A model generated the notes under the pieces. It had not been told where the DNA came from, did not search any database, and saw only the letters and a program-made list of their open reading frames with translations. Made by a program: the position numbers and the translations under genes. 64,000 nt of DNA from Halohasta litorea (GTDB lineage Archaea; Halobacteriota; Halobacteria; Halobacteriales; Haloferacaceae), in assembly GCF_024494645.1 (NCBI RefSeq), contig NZ_JANHDJ010000005.1, positions 1 through 64,000 on the forward strand, in the 5' to 3' direction. Each line of letters begins with the position of its first letter. The first letter of the stretch is position 1. Positions 63,509-64,000 of the stretch are shown in pieces.

Positions 63509-63634
63509 AACCGATGTTCACTCTGTTACCAGTAGTGACCCTAATCGAGTCTGAAAGCGTTATTTGGCGAGTATTTAAATAAAGCTACGAGGATTTATAC
63601 CGGATCGGGCGGGCATCCCTTCCCAGACGAGCCA

Positions 63635-64000
63635 ATGGGATTTCGCTCAGCACGCCGAACCGAGAGACAAGCGTCGACTGACACCGGAGGCGGAGGCTCC
63701 GCCCGGCAGGCGTCGACCGCTGGCGGTGGCCAGTCGACTGGTGTCGGATGGATTGACGATATCGATCGCGGTGAGAACCGCTATGGGATGACGATCCCCG
63801 ACACTGAGACCCTTCAGCGGTTACAGCAACACGAGTCGACCTTCGGAGCGGAAGTCCACGACTGGATCGCGGAGGGGATGCCGACCGAGATCATGGGCAA
63901 AACGCGGGATATGGAGGCCTTCCGCCAGCGGCAGGCCGACCGCCCGCCGGAGGTACCGACGAATATCGAGCGGCAAAACAAGCGGTCGGTCCAGCGCAGC
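63635..64000 (+). CDS. eCIS core-like protein, N-terminal part, cut by the window edge
   Basis: The 122 visible residues start MGFRSARRTERQAST. A Gly/Ser/Gln-rich N-terminus is followed by TFGAEVHDWIAEGMPTEIMG and KTRDMEAFRQRQADRPPEVP. This GMP..MG..RDM..FR.RQ pattern is what I recall from haloarchaeal proteins of the eCIS (contractile injection system) core, DUF4157-associated type. The 3' end lies outside the window. A TATA-like element (GAGTATTTAAATAAAG near 63570-63585) precedes the gene by about 55 bp. Confidence 0.55.
   Translation, partial: MGFRSARRTERQASTDTGGGGSARQASTAGGGQSTGVGWIDDIDRGENRYGMTIPDTETLQRLQQHESTFGAEVHDWIAEGMPTEIMGKTRDMEAFRQRQADRPPEVPTNIERQNKRSVQRS

Overview
The window looks like a piece of a haloarchaeal (class Halobacteria) genome. 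Most proteins are rich in Asp/Glu. The gene set includes archaeal ribosomal protein L10e, RNase P component 4, Tsr3, TBP, a SAMP1-type ubiquitin-like modifier, HalOD1, TrmB and Bat-type regulators, and a PGF-CTERM anchored protease. There are no rRNA genes, no intact tRNA and no CRISPR array.

There are two halves. Positions 1 to about 35.46 kb are AT-rich, loosely packed and full of decayed genes and transposons. This half ends at a 44-nt copy of the 3' part of tRNA-Glu(UUC) (35418-35461), which reads as an attachment site, so I interpret it as one arm of an integrated element whose other end lies left of the window. From 35.5 kb to the right edge the DNA is GC-rich, tightly packed and chromosomal in character.

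Element half: a truncated UvrD-like helicase; a 1428-residue protein with helix-hairpin-helix, duplicated zinc fingers and a primase-polymerase-like end (likely replication protein); a 7TM histidine kinase; a VapBC-like remnant; a 1626-residue secreted subtilase; an ISH3-type insertion sequence with 5-bp target duplication; a flippase-like membrane protein; a regulator cluster (HalOD1, TrmB, Bat-like, Lrp, second HalOD1) with a repeated 48-bp promoter module; a TnpB/DUF2080 IS200/IS605-type element; two tandem allophanate-hydrolase-like amidases with an NCS2 permease; an extra TBP with a TRAM protein; a two-gene operon of unknown function preceded by twin hairpins; an internally deleted IS605-type derivative; and a possible HTH/TumE-like toxin-antitoxin pair.

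Chromosomal half: an Lrp regulator, an amidohydrolase, and a likely inorganic-carbon uptake locus (a beta-carbonic-anhydrase-like protein with altered active site, then DabB and DabA). Next come small haloarchaeal proteins, a response-regulator/histidine-kinase hybrid, a beta-CASP nuclease, a Zn/Cd-type P-ATPase, Tsr3, an ATP-grasp ligase, L10e, an AAC(3)-like enzyme, a CPA1 antiporter, RNase P component 4, a soluble chemotaxis-type transducer, and a K+-channel-like protein with two TrkA-C-type membrane proteins. The end holds SAMP1, a 54-residue zinc-ribbon protein and the start of an eCIS-core-like protein cut by the window edge.

The best candidates for undescribed biology are the 29.2-33.0 kb operon with its paired hairpins, the 48-bp promoter module with G-tract transcripts at 16.7-18.6 kb, and the DabAB locus with its degenerate carbonic anhydrase.
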